From: Pseudomonas wenzhouensis
Lineage (GTDB): Bacteria; Pseudomonadota; Gammaproteobacteria; Pseudomonadales; Pseudomonadaceae
Assembly (NCBI RefSeq): GCF_021029445.1
Contig: NZ_CP072610.1
Coordinates: 2,294,001-2,358,000, forward strand
Direction: 5' to 3'
Length of the DNA stretch: 64,000 nt
Of this stretch, positions 42,652 through 50,985 are shown piece by piece. The translations under genes were made by a program, and so were the position numbers. Each line of letters opens with the position of its first letter. The first letter of the stretch is position 1. The notes below the pieces were generated by a model. It saw only the letters and a program-made list of their open reading frames with translations. It was not told where the DNA came from and made no database searches.

Positions 42652-43713
42652 GTGAGCAGGTGGGTGCTGGGTCTGGGACTGTTGTTTTGCTGCGCGTTGG
42701 CGTCGGCACAACCGCGCGTGCCGACCATGGTTTTTCTCAACCCTGGCTACGCCAATGAGCGTTTCTGGAGCGATTACAGCCGCTACATGCAGGATGCCGC
42801 TGGTGACCTGGGCGTCGAGCTGGAGGTGCTGTACGGCGAGCGCGATCCTGAACGTATGCTGCGCAACGCCCAGCAGGTTTTTGCGGGTAAGCACCCCGAT
42901 TATCTGATCTTCACTAATGAACTGTTCCTGGGGCCGGCATTGCTGCGTCTGTTCGAAAACAGCGATGCCAGGCTGTTTGCCCTGCACAGCACCTTGACCG
43001 AAGAGCAGCAGGCCCTTATCGGTGGCAGCCGCGAGTACCACCGAAACTGGATAGGTAGCCTGGTGCCCAACGATGAGGAGGCCGGTTATCTGATGGCGAG
43101 TGAGCTGATCGCCCTGACCCGTGGCAAGCCTGCCGAGCTGCTGGCGTTTTCCGGGGTCAACCGTACGCCTTCGTCAACTCTGCGTCAGGCCGGCTTGCAG
43201 CGTGCCTTGAGTGAAGCACCGCATATCAAACTGATGCAGGCGGTTCATGGGGAGTGGAAGGAACAGCGGGCATACGAGCAGGCGATTGGTCTGTTGCCGC
43301 GTTATCCGGCGGTCAGCCTGATCTGGTCTGCCAATGATGAAATGGCCTTTGGGGTATTGCGTGCAGCCAATGAGCTGGGCAGAACCCTGCATTACACGGC
43401 CCTGAACAACTCGGAGCGCGTGCTAAAGGCGCGTATCGACGGACGTATCGATATTTTGGCCAGTGGTCACTTTTTTTTGGGCGCCTGCGCCCTGGTGATG
43501 CTCAGCGACCACGCGCGGGGGCTGGATTTCGCCGAGCGTGGCGGCAAGGATCAGGTGGCATCGCTGTTGCGTACTGTCGACAGAGTGCAGTCAAAACAAT
43601 TGCTCGAACGCCTTGCACAGCCGGATATTGGTATGGACTTTCGCCAGTTCAGCGTGCTGTCGCAGCCTCAGCGTCAGCGTTACCAGTGCTCGATTGCCTC
43701 CCTGCTGGAGTGA
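42652..43713 (+). CDS. Periplasmic binding protein (sugar-type, Peripla_BP_4-like)
   Basis: A 353-residue secreted protein with a signal peptide (VLGLGLLFCCALASAQ). The mature part is a type I periplasmic binding fold (MVFLNPGYANERFWSDYSRY; HPDYLIFTNELF; NDEEAGYLMASELIAL; LIWSANDEMAFGVLRA). The GTG at 42652 is chosen because GGAGGGG lies 5 nt before it and the ATG one base earlier reads directly into a stop. No permease or ATPase genes are nearby. Such orphan binding proteins often feed a sensor kinase or chemoreceptor; the chemoreceptor at 44069-45952 is close but has its own sensor domain. Confidence 0.82.
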   Translation: MSRWVLGLGLLFCCALASAQPRVPTMVFLNPGYANERFWSDYSRYMQDAAGDLGVELEVLYGERDPERMLRNAQQVFAGKHPDYLIFTNELFLGPALLRLFENSDARLFALHSTLTEEQQALIGGSREYHRNWIGSLVPNDEEAGYLMASELIALTRGKPAELLAFSGVNRTPSSTLRQAGLQRALSEAPHIKLMQAVHGEWKEQRAYEQAIGLLPRYPAVSLIWSANDEMAFGVLRAANELGRTLHYTALNNSERVLKARIDGRIDILASGHFFLGACALVMLSDHARGLDFAERGGKDQVASLLRTVDRVQSKQLLERLAQPDIGMDFRQFSVLSQPQRQRYQCSIASLLE

Positions 43714-43938
43714 TCAGCCAGTCGCCAGGTGCAGGATCAGCTTCACCACGCCCAGCAATACAACCACGAACAGTGCAGTGAAGAGCACGCCGAGCAGAAT
43801 GAAATGGCTGGGCTTGCCGCGGCTGAAATCGCGGCTGCGATTTTTCCCGCTCTGCACGCCGAGCGCTGCCGCCAGCACGCTTTGCAGCATCTCGCGCAGG
43901 GTCAGAGGCGCTTGGGGGTCTTTTTCCTGATCGGTCAT
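43714..43938 (-). CDS. DUF2970-family membrane protein
   Basis: A 74-residue protein: polar N-terminus with the family segment LREMLQSVLAAALGVQSGKNRSRDF and a C-terminal membrane helix (ILLGVLFTALFVVVLLGVVKLIL). Typical DUF2970. The ATG at 43936-43938 has GGAGAGACC upstream. Convergent with the binding-protein gene: the two stop codons abut at 43713/43714. Function unknown. Confidence 0.85.
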   Translation of the reverse strand: MTDQEKDPQAPLTLREMLQSVLAAALGVQSGKNRSRDFSRGKPSHFILLGVLFTALFVVVLLGVVKLILHLATG

Positions 43939-44001
43939 GGTCGGTCTCTCCTTTGATCCTGCAAGCATAGACTTTGTTGTGCATTCGCCATCCTGAAAAA
44001 C

Positions 44002-44036
44002 AAAACGCCGCAGACCTTTGCAGGTTGCGGCGTTTT
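44002..44036. terminator. Terminator after the chemoreceptor gene
   Basis: AAAACGCCGC pairs with GCGGCGTTTT, with inner ACCT/AGGT; symmetric, so it can act on both strands. Confidence 0.88.
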
Positions 44037-44068
44037 CTATTGTGCTGAATCGCTCTGCAGCAGGAGCC

Positions 44069-45952
44069 TCAGACCTTGAAGCGCCCCAGCAGACGATCCT
44101 GCTGGCCGACCTGTTCCACCATCGAGGCGCACTGCCGGACCTGTTGCTGGGCACCGCCAGCCAGCTCGTGGCTGATGTCGCGTATGTTGGTGGTGTTGCG
44201 GTTGATTTCTTCGGTGGTCGCGCTCTGCTCTTCGGCTGCGGTGGCGATCTGCAGGTTCATGTCGTTGATGCGGGTGATCGCCTCACGGATGCGGCCGAGC
44301 ATGTCGTTGGCCGCGATTGCGTCCTCGGCGGTCTTGCTGGCGGTATCGCGGCTCTGTTGCATGCGACTTTCGGCCTGGCGCACGCCGCCTTGCAGCTGGT
44401 CGATCATCTGGCGGATTTCCTGGGTGGCCTGTTGCGTGCGTGACGCCAGCGAGCGCACTTCGTCGGCCACCACGGCAAAGCCGCGCCCGGATTCACCGGC
44501 ACGCGCGGCCTCGATGGCGGCGTTGAGGGCCAGCAGGTTGGTCTGTTCGGCAATGCTGGTGATCACCTGCAGGATCGATTCGATGTTGTGGCTGAGCTTG
44601 GCCAGTTCGTTGATCGCGTGGCTGGTTTCATCCATCTCGTCGGCCAGGTGGCGGATCGCCGAGCTCGATTGCGACACTACGCGCACACCACTTTCAGCTT
44701 CGGTATTGGCGGCAACGGCTGCCTGGGCGGCTGCCTGGGCGTTACGCGCGACTTCTTCGGCAGTGGAGGCCATTTCCTGCATGGCGGTGGCCAGTTGGTC
44801 GAGTTCCTGCAACTGTTCCTGCAGACGGCGAGCGGCCTGCTCCGACTCGTTGGAGGTCAGGGTGGTGGTTTCGCGAACCTGATGCGAGCTGCCCATGACG
44901 TCGCCAATCAGGGTTTGCAGGGTTTGCAGGAAGCGGTTGAACTCCTGCGAGAGCTGACCCACTTCGTCATTGCTGGTGATGCTCAGGCGGCGTGTCAGGT
45001 CGCCTTCACCGCTGTTGATTTCGCGCAGCGAGGCATTGAGCAGGCCCAGCGGTTTGAGCAGGCTGTTCATCAACAGGCCCAGGACGATCAGGCTGATGGC
45101 CACGCCGGCTACGGTGCCGACCATGGCCAGCCAGGTCAGGCGGTTGGCTTCGGCCATCACTATGCTTTCGTCCAGCACCACGCCGATGTACCAGTCCATA
45201 CCGCGCAGGTTGGGCAGGGGAGTGAAGGACACCAGCAGACTTTTGCCGTCAGCCGAGACCTCAAGCAATGCCTTGTCCAGCGCCGGACGCTGGCCGTCGA
45301 ACAATTCGCTGTAGGCCTTACCGTTAAAGTCGGCATTGGGGTGGGAAATGATGTTGCCCGAGCGACTGAGCAGAAAGGCGTAGCCGGCGCCGTTGAAGTC
45401 CAGGGTATTGACCGCATCGGCCACGGCCTGCAGGCGGATATCACCGCCAAAGGCCCCCAGGAACTGGCCGCCATCCGTGATTTTGGCAACAGCAGAAATC
45501 AGAATCTCGCCTGTGGTGGAGTCCAGATAGGGCTCGGTCAGCATGGCTTGGCTGTTGTTCTTGCCGGTCGCGTACCAGGGGCGTTGACGCCCATCCCAGT
45601 CAGCACTGGGCTTCCAGTCATCACTGTTCTTGATGGGTTTGCCATCTGCCTCGAGCGCGCCAAAGACGAGTATGAATTCGTTCTTGAGCAGTGGCGCATT
45701 GAATACCCGCTGGGTTTCTTCAGGGCTGTAGTTGCTGTCTATGGTTTGCGCCATCAGGTCGATCAACCTCAACTTGGCGTTCAGCCAGTTTTCGATTTGC
45801 CGCGCCAGGGCATTGCTCGACTCTGAAATGCTCGACTCGACCTGGCTACGCAGGGTGTCGCGAACCTGGGTGACCTGCAGCAGCGACAGCAGGCTAGTGG
45901 TGAGGAAAAGCACGGTGGCGGCTGCGAGGCCAACCTTGTGGGCGATTTTCAT
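44069..45952 (-). CDS. Methyl-accepting chemotaxis protein with dCache-type sensor
   Basis: A 627-residue chemoreceptor. First transmembrane helix at about 10-30 ([19 protein letters not shown]), periplasmic double-Cache domain about 40-270 ([34 protein letters not shown]), second helix about 275-298, HAMP about 300-350, then the signalling domain with the conserved hairpin tip [19 protein letters not shown]. The N-terminal dCache motif DGRQRPWY resembles the amino-acid-binding group, but the ligand is not certain. Single gene. Confidence 0.93.
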   Translation of the reverse strand: MKIAHKVGLAAATVLFLTTSLLSLLQVTQVRDTLRSQVESSISESSNALARQIENWLNAKLRLIDLMAQTIDSNYSPEETQRVFNAPLLKNEFILVFGALEADGKPIKNSDDWKPSADWDGRQRPWYATGKNNSQAMLTEPYLDSTTGEILISAVAKITDGGQFLGAFGGDIRLQAVADAVNTLDFNGAGYAFLLSRSGNIISHPNADFNGKAYSELFDGQRPALDKALLEVSADGKSLLVSFTPLPNLRGMDWYIGVVLDESIVMAEANRLTWLAMVGTVAGVAISLIVLGLLMNSLLKPLGLLNASLREINSGEGDLTRRLSITSNDEVGQLSQEFNRFLQTLQTLIGDVMGSSHQVRETTTLTSNESEQAARRLQEQLQELDQLATAMQEMASTAEEVARNAQAAAQAAVAANTEAESGVRVVSQSSSAIRHLADEMDETSHAINELAKLSHNIESILQVITSIAEQTNLLALNAAIEAARAGESGRGFAVVADEVRSLASRTQQATQEIRQMIDQLQGGVRQAESRMQQSRDTASKTAEDAIAANDMLGRIREAITRINDMNLQIATAAEEQSATTEEINRNTTNIRDISHELAGGAQQQVRQCASMVEQVGQQDRLLGRFKV

Positions 45953-46092
45953 TGCGGGCTCCTGATGCACCGAAACGACGAAGCTGCGTCCTTGCAGGTC
46001 AGCATGACGAGTTTGGGTCGGTACTGGCGTTTTGCTCTTTTGCAGCGGCCATTGCTGCCATACATCGGCTTACAGGCGCCGTTCTTGAGGGT

Positions 46093-47133
46093 TCAGGGGC
46101 GTGAAAGACGTAACCTGCTGGTATTCACCAGGTCAACTGCGCGGGCGCGCAGTTGACCGCAACCGCCGTCGACATCCTGGCCAGCCGAGTTGCGTACCTT
46201 GGTCAGCACGCCACGGCTGTGCAGGTAGCGCACCATCTCGACGATACGTTCACCGTCCGGGCGCTGATAGTCGTCGGCTTCCAGGCTGTTGTAGGGGATC
46301 AGGTTGAGTACGGCAAACTTGCCTTTGAACAGGCGCAGGATATTGTCCATTTCCTCCTGGCTGTCATTGATGCCCTTGAGCAGCGTCCACTGGTACTGGA
46401 TCGGGTAGTCGATGGTGCGGGCGTAGGTTTCACCCAGTTCCACCAACTCTTCAGGGTCGATCCGCGGCGCCCTGGGCAGCAGGCGTTGGCGCAGTGCGGC
46501 ATCGGTGGTGTGCAGCGACAGCGCCAGGGCAGGGCGCACACGCTGCTTGGGCAGGCGTTCGAATACGCGCGGGTCGCCAACGGTGGAGAACACCAGGTTG
46601 CGCTGGCCGATGCCGCCCTCGGTGCCGAGCAGGTCGATGGCTTCCAGTACGTTATCAAGGTTGTGCGCCGGCTCGCCCATGCCCATGAACACCACTTTCT
46701 TCACCGGGCGAAAGCGCCGACCCAGCGCGACCTGGGCGACCATTTCGGCGCTCGTGAGCTGACGCAGCAGGCCGCTCTTGCCGGTCATGCAGAACACGCA
46801 ACCGACGGCGCAACCGACCTGGCTGGAGATGCACAGGCCATCGCGCGGCAACAGCACGCTCTCGACCATCTGCTTGTCGGCCAGCTCCACCAGCAGGCGC
46901 GCGGAACCGTCGGCGCCAGGGTGTTCGGAGCGCAGCCGAACCAGGCCATCCAGCTCATTGGCAATGGCAGGCAGCGCTTGCCGAACCGTCAGTGGCAGGA
47001 AGTTTTCGGTTTTCTGGTGCCTGGTGCCGCTGTCCAGTGGCTTGCCCTGCAGCCAGGCACGGGTAATGCGCCCGATGTGCTGGGGTTTGGCGCCGAGGTC
47101 GGCAAGACGCTGGGTGAGTTCGGTGAGCTGCAT
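46093..47133 (-). CDS. Radical SAM RNA methyltransferase, RlmN/Cfr family
   Basis: A 346-residue enzyme. The radical SAM cluster motif is C-A-V-G-C-V-F-C near residue 108, preceded by LCISSQVG. It also has MGMGEPAHN, VGDPRVF and SLHTTD as in RlmN, and the C-terminal CGQLRA cysteine that forms the methyl-transfer adduct. RlmN methylates A2503 of 23S rRNA and A37 of some tRNAs. The sequence departs from normal RlmN at several points, so it may be the second, RlmN-like copy that pseudomonads carry besides the canonical one; the target is not certain. Confidence 0.85.
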   Translation of the reverse strand: MQLTELTQRLADLGAKPQHIGRITRAWLQGKPLDSGTRHQKTENFLPLTVRQALPAIANELDGLVRLRSEHPGADGSARLLVELADKQMVESVLLPRDGLCISSQVGCAVGCVFCMTGKSGLLRQLTSAEMVAQVALGRRFRPVKKVVFMGMGEPAHNLDNVLEAIDLLGTEGGIGQRNLVFSTVGDPRVFERLPKQRVRPALALSLHTTDAALRQRLLPRAPRIDPEELVELGETYARTIDYPIQYQWTLLKGINDSQEEMDNILRLFKGKFAVLNLIPYNSLEADDYQRPDGERIVEMVRYLHSRGVLTKVRNSAGQDVDGGCGQLRARAVDLVNTSRLRLSRP

Positions 47134-47178
47134 GGGGCGCGCATGCTACCACTGCCGCGCGCCCCTGCGTAGGGCGTT

Positions 47179-48918
47179 TCAGCGGGCGGCGAGGAACTGG
47201 CCGAAACCACGCACCTGGCCCAGTTCGGGGACAATTCGCTCTTCGTCCACGGCCAGTCGGCCATTGATCAGCACGTGGCTGACGCAGCCCGGGTTGCGGC
47301 AGACCATACGCTGGATGCCGAAGCCCTGCATCTCGTCCCAGTTCTCCTGCTGCAGATTCTGTTTCAGGCCTTCAGGGTCGAGCAGCACCAGGTCGGCGCG
47401 ATCGCCCAGGCGGATATAGCCGGCATCGATACCCAGCCAGTCGGCCTGCTCGCCGCTCAGACGGTGCACGGCCTGTTCCAGGCTCATCACCGGCTGACCT
47501 TCGTCATGGCTGTCCTTGACCAGCTTGAGGAAACGCAGCGGCAGATTGTAGAAAGCCATGTTGCGGATATGCGCGCCGGCATCCGAGAAGGTGATCAGGG
47601 TGTGGGGGCTGCGCACCATCTGCCGCAATTTATCCGGGCGATGATTGCCGATCACGGTGAACCAGCGTAACTGGCGTCCGTACTGCACCACCATGTCGAG
47701 AAACAGGTCGACCACATGCAGACCGCGCTCACGGGCGATGTCGGCGAAGTTTCGGCCGATCAGCGTGCTGTCCGGGCAGCCGAGAATCACCGCATCACCA
47801 AAGTCGCGCTGCCAGACGCGCGGCGACAGCTTGTCAGCGTAGTACTTGCGGAAGGTGCGGCGGTATTCCTCGTTTTGCAGCAGCAGATTGCGCTCGATGT
47901 GATCCTTGACGTCCAGCGCCATCTCGCCTGCACCGAACTCCTCGAACAGGACGATATCCATGCCGTCGGCATAGATGGCGAAGGGCGTGGGCAGCAGTTG
48001 CCAGCGAAAATCCCCGCCAAGGCGATTGGTCAGCCAGGCGCTGAGGCGGGCGAGTAGCGCCAGGCTGCGATTGCCCTTGAGGTCGAGCAGGGAGATCAGG
48101 GTGGTCTTCAGCGGCTTGCGCAGCAGGCCGATGGCCTCGCTGATGTACTGGGTGATCTGCAGCGGATTGGCGGCATTGGGCGCGCCCTGATGCACGCGGC
48201 CGCGCTGGCGCAACAGACGATTGAGGCGGCGCACTTCGCGCCAGCGTGCGTAGGTACTGGGCAGGCTCTTGGACCATTCGCGGTCGCCGTCGATCTTGTC
48301 CCATTTCAGGCACATGGTGGACAGGCCAAGAAAGCCGCAATCCAGTGCCTCTTCGAGCAGTGCCTCCATGCGCCGCAACTCGGCTTCGTCCGGTATAACC
48401 TGGCGATCAGTGGCGCGATGCAGGCCCATCACCGCCACGCGCAGATCACTGTGGCCGAGAAAGCTCACCAGATTCGGCCCCAGCGGGTGCTGATCGATGT
48501 ATTCACGCCATTGCCGTGGGCCGCTCCAGGTCTTGCGTTCGCGCAGGATGGGCAGAACCTTCTCGCGTGGCACGGTTTCCACGCGGGTGAAGATGTCCGA
48601 GGCATCCTCGGCTTCGCTGCATACCATGCTCAGCGAGCAACTGCCCACCAGCACGGTGGTCACGCCATGGCGCACCGACTCCGACAGGCTGGGGGCGACC
48701 ATCAGCTCGGCATCGTAGTGGGTATGGGTATCGAGAAAGCCGGGGGTGATCCACTTGCCACGGGCATCGATGATCCGCTCGGCCAGTGCCGTGTCGAGTG
48801 GCTCGACGCTGATCAGGGCGATGCGCCCGTCCTTGATTGCCAGGCTACGAATGGCTGAGGGGGCCGTGCTGCCGTCGAAATAGCGACCGCCCTGGATGAT
48901 CAGGTCGTAATGGGCCAT
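47179..48918 (-). CDS. D-aminoacylase-like amidohydrolase, paralogue
   Basis: A 579-residue metal-dependent amidohydrolase of the same family as the gene at 30339-32129. It has TPGFLDTHTHYDAELM (HxH), SVRHGVTTVLVGSCSLSM, SDAGAHIRNM with the catalytic Asp, and the C-terminal RLGDRADLVLLDPEG. The two proteins align over their whole length. This copy stands alone after the RlmN-like gene. Likely an N-acyl amino acid or related amidase. Confidence 0.85.
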   Translation of the reverse strand: MAHYDLIIQGGRYFDGSTAPSAIRSLAIKDGRIALISVEPLDTALAERIIDARGKWITPGFLDTHTHYDAELMVAPSLSESVRHGVTTVLVGSCSLSMVCSEAEDASDIFTRVETVPREKVLPILRERKTWSGPRQWREYIDQHPLGPNLVSFLGHSDLRVAVMGLHRATDRQVIPDEAELRRMEALLEEALDCGFLGLSTMCLKWDKIDGDREWSKSLPSTYARWREVRRLNRLLRQRGRVHQGAPNAANPLQITQYISEAIGLLRKPLKTTLISLLDLKGNRSLALLARLSAWLTNRLGGDFRWQLLPTPFAIYADGMDIVLFEEFGAGEMALDVKDHIERNLLLQNEEYRRTFRKYYADKLSPRVWQRDFGDAVILGCPDSTLIGRNFADIARERGLHVVDLFLDMVVQYGRQLRWFTVIGNHRPDKLRQMVRSPHTLITFSDAGAHIRNMAFYNLPLRFLKLVKDSHDEGQPVMSLEQAVHRLSGEQADWLGIDAGYIRLGDRADLVLLDPEGLKQNLQQENWDEMQGFGIQRMVCRNPGCVSHVLINGRLAVDEERIVPELGQVRGFGQFLAAR

Positions 48919-48998
48919 GGTGTCGGACTCGGTTATTTTTGTTGTCGTGACAGCTTAGCAGGCCGTCAGCAATGCGTGCCCTGGTAGGCGCCGGCCTG

Positions 48999-50030
48999 CT
49001 AACGAGAGACCGAGCCTGCCGGCAGAACCTCGAAGCGCAGCACACCGATCATCTGCCCGGCTTCGGTGACCACGCTTACCTGCCAGCGGCCTTCGGGGGC
49101 CGTGGGGAAGTTGAGCTTGTGCGTCCAGGCCCGGTAGCCCTCCTTGCGCCCGCCACTGATGTTCAGGGCGATGCGGTCGACCTCGTGGCCATTGTGCTGC
49201 CAGACGTGATAGATGCGCTCGTCGAGACCGCGCGGGGCATTGATCGCGGTATAGGCGTAGAGGCCATCGTCGCGCAGCTGATCCGGGGTGAGCTGCTGCA
49301 GGCTGTCACCCGGTGTGCGCTGCGTACCATCGAAGCGGTCACTGATCGCCACCTCGGTCAGCCACAGGGTGGCCGGTGGCACCCAGACCCTGGCCAGCCA
49401 GCCGGCACCGGCCATGACGATGGGCAGCGTGGCCAACAGCAGGATGCGCCGCCAACCAGCGCCGCCGATCAACCCTGGCAGACTGGGCAGGGCCAGCAGC
49501 GTGGCGACCACCAGGGCGATGCGGTAGCTCTGCGGTGTCGTGAGGTGAAAGATGATCGGCAGCGCAGTGAGCATCACCGCGAACAGCGCCAGGCTGTGCA
49601 GGATCAGCAACAGCCAGCGCCGTGGGGCCAGCCAGCGGTAGTAGATCGGGTCGGTAATCGAGGCAAGTGCTGCGGCTGCCAGCAGGCCGCTGAACAGCAC
49701 CTGGCCGCTGTTCCAGGTGGTGGTGATGAAGAAGAACGGCAGAACGAAGAACAGGCTCTCCTGATGAATCATCTGCGTGGCATAGCGCAGCAGCGGCAGC
49801 GGCAGTTCGAAACCGAAGCGCTGGGCGATGCGTTCACGCAGCAGATTTTCCAGAATCAGCCACAGCCAACTGATCAACAGCACCACGCCCAGCACCTTGG
49901 CCAGGTGCGCCTGACGATCAACCAGCAGGAAACTGGCGACCCCCGAGCAGAAGCCGAATAGCGCAACCAGACCGCGATAGCGCTTGAGCAGGGCGATAAG
50001 CAGGGGGATGCGGTCGAGCAGGCGTTTCAT
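48999..50030 (-). CDS. DUF5924/DUF2914 membrane protein
   Basis: A 343-residue protein. The first 220 residues hold about seven membrane helices, the DUF5924-like part (FGFCSGVASFLLVDRQ near 25-40). The C-terminal 110 residues are a DUF2914-type beta domain (ERIYHVWQHNGHEVDRIALN; GRWQVSVVTEAGQMIGVLRF). This combination occurs in proteobacteria with unknown function. The start is MKRLLDRIP at 50028-50030. Single gene. Confidence 0.8.
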   Translation of the reverse strand: MKRLLDRIPLLIALLKRYRGLVALFGFCSGVASFLLVDRQAHLAKVLGVVLLISWLWLILENLLRERIAQRFGFELPLPLLRYATQMIHQESLFFVLPFFFITTTWNSGQVLFSGLLAAAALASITDPIYYRWLAPRRWLLLILHSLALFAVMLTALPIIFHLTTPQSYRIALVVATLLALPSLPGLIGGAGWRRILLLATLPIVMAGAGWLARVWVPPATLWLTEVAISDRFDGTQRTPGDSLQQLTPDQLRDDGLYAYTAINAPRGLDERIYHVWQHNGHEVDRIALNISGGRKEGYRAWTHKLNFPTAPEGRWQVSVVTEAGQMIGVLRFEVLPAGSVSR

Positions 50031-50170
50031 AAGGGCTGTGCAAGGGGTGGTGTCGGGCGCGCATGCTAGGCAGCACGATGAGCATGTGCAAGCGAGTCGT
50101 CAGCTGCGCTGGCGGTGTCGCGTCGCTTGCGGCACTATTGCGCCCCCGTTTCACCACCGAGTCCGAATCG

Positions 50171-50470
50171 ATGAAATTCATCCATCAACGCGAGCAACTG
50201 GAAGAGGGCGATCTGGTGGTCATCCAGTGTTCACAGCCGTGCAATATCCGCCTGATGAACGATGCCAACTTCCGCGCCTTCAGAAATCGCGGCCGGCATA
50301 CCTACCACGGCGGCGCCTTTATCAAGTTCCCGGCGAAAATCCGCGTGCCCTCCAGCGGTTTCTGGAACATCACCCTGGATACCGTGAGCCGCAAGGCCGT
50401 GAGCGTGACGCGCAAGCCGCAGCTCGAATACAGCATCACCTTCAAGCGTCAGCGCCGCGAGGGTATTTAG
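50171..50470 (+). CDS. DUF1883-family protein
   Basis: A 99-residue soluble protein: MKFIHQREQLEEGDLVVIQC, NIRLMNDANFRAF, TYHGGAFIKFPAKIRVP, GFWNITLDT. It matches the DUF1883 beta-sandwich type, of unknown role. An ATG 108 bp upstream adds an unrelated tail, so 50171 is chosen. It overlaps the convergent gene below by 4 bp. Confidence 0.75.
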   Translation: MKFIHQREQLEEGDLVVIQCSQPCNIRLMNDANFRAFRNRGRHTYHGGAFIKFPAKIRVPSSGFWNITLDTVSRKAVSVTRKPQLEYSITFKRQRREGI

Positions 50471-50985
50471 CCGTCGTAGCCGAACATGGCGCTGTACAGC
50501 GCCTCGATCGATTCCAGCCTTTTGAAGCCTGAGCGTGGCACGACGCGCAGGTTGGGGCGTTCGGCCTTGTGACCCAGAGCGTTGCCTTTGCTGTGTCGAG
50601 CGACTTTGCAGGCTGTCAGATCGGGCAGTGGTTCGCCTGGAGCGCCGCCGAGAAAAGGGAAAGGCCCAAGCGCCAGGCTCGCTTTGTCGAACTGAATCCA
50701 GACGACGCAGCCCGAGGGTTTCGCGCAAAGCCCCAGATGAATCTTCTGGCTGGCTGTAGCCGATGACGATGCCGACGTCTTGAGCTGGACATGGCGCACG
50801 ATACCGGCGACCTCAAGCACGAGGTCGTGGCCGCTGCGGTCGATCAGGCCATGCGAGACTTCCAATGTCGCCGCATGCCTGAGCCAGGACAGCTTGAGTA
50901 ACTCGCCAATAAACAGATGCTCGATCAGTTTTTCGCGGTAGACCGATTGGTGTGTGTCGAGCGTCATCGGCGTGTCAGTCGTCAT
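50467..50985 (-). CDS. Hypothetical protein with possible PD-(D/E)XK-like core
   Basis: A 172-residue soluble protein. After a helical start ([21 protein letters not shown]) it has [27 protein letters not shown], where D, E and Q-x-K sit as in degenerate PD-(D/E)XK nuclease folds (G-x-D-x10-15-(E/Q)-x-K). The remainder ([21 protein letters not shown]) is unassigned. An alternative start lies 6 codons later. Its first 11 bp overlap the metH end. Function is not known. Confidence 0.5.
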   Translation of the reverse strand: MTTDTPMTLDTHQSVYREKLIEHLFIGELLKLSWLRHAATLEVSHGLIDRSGHDLVLEVAGIVRHVQLKTSASSSATASQKIHLGLCAKPSGCVVWIQFDKASLALGPFPFLGGAPGEPLPDLTACKVARHSKGNALGHKAERPNLRVVPRSGFKRLESIEALYSAMFGYDG

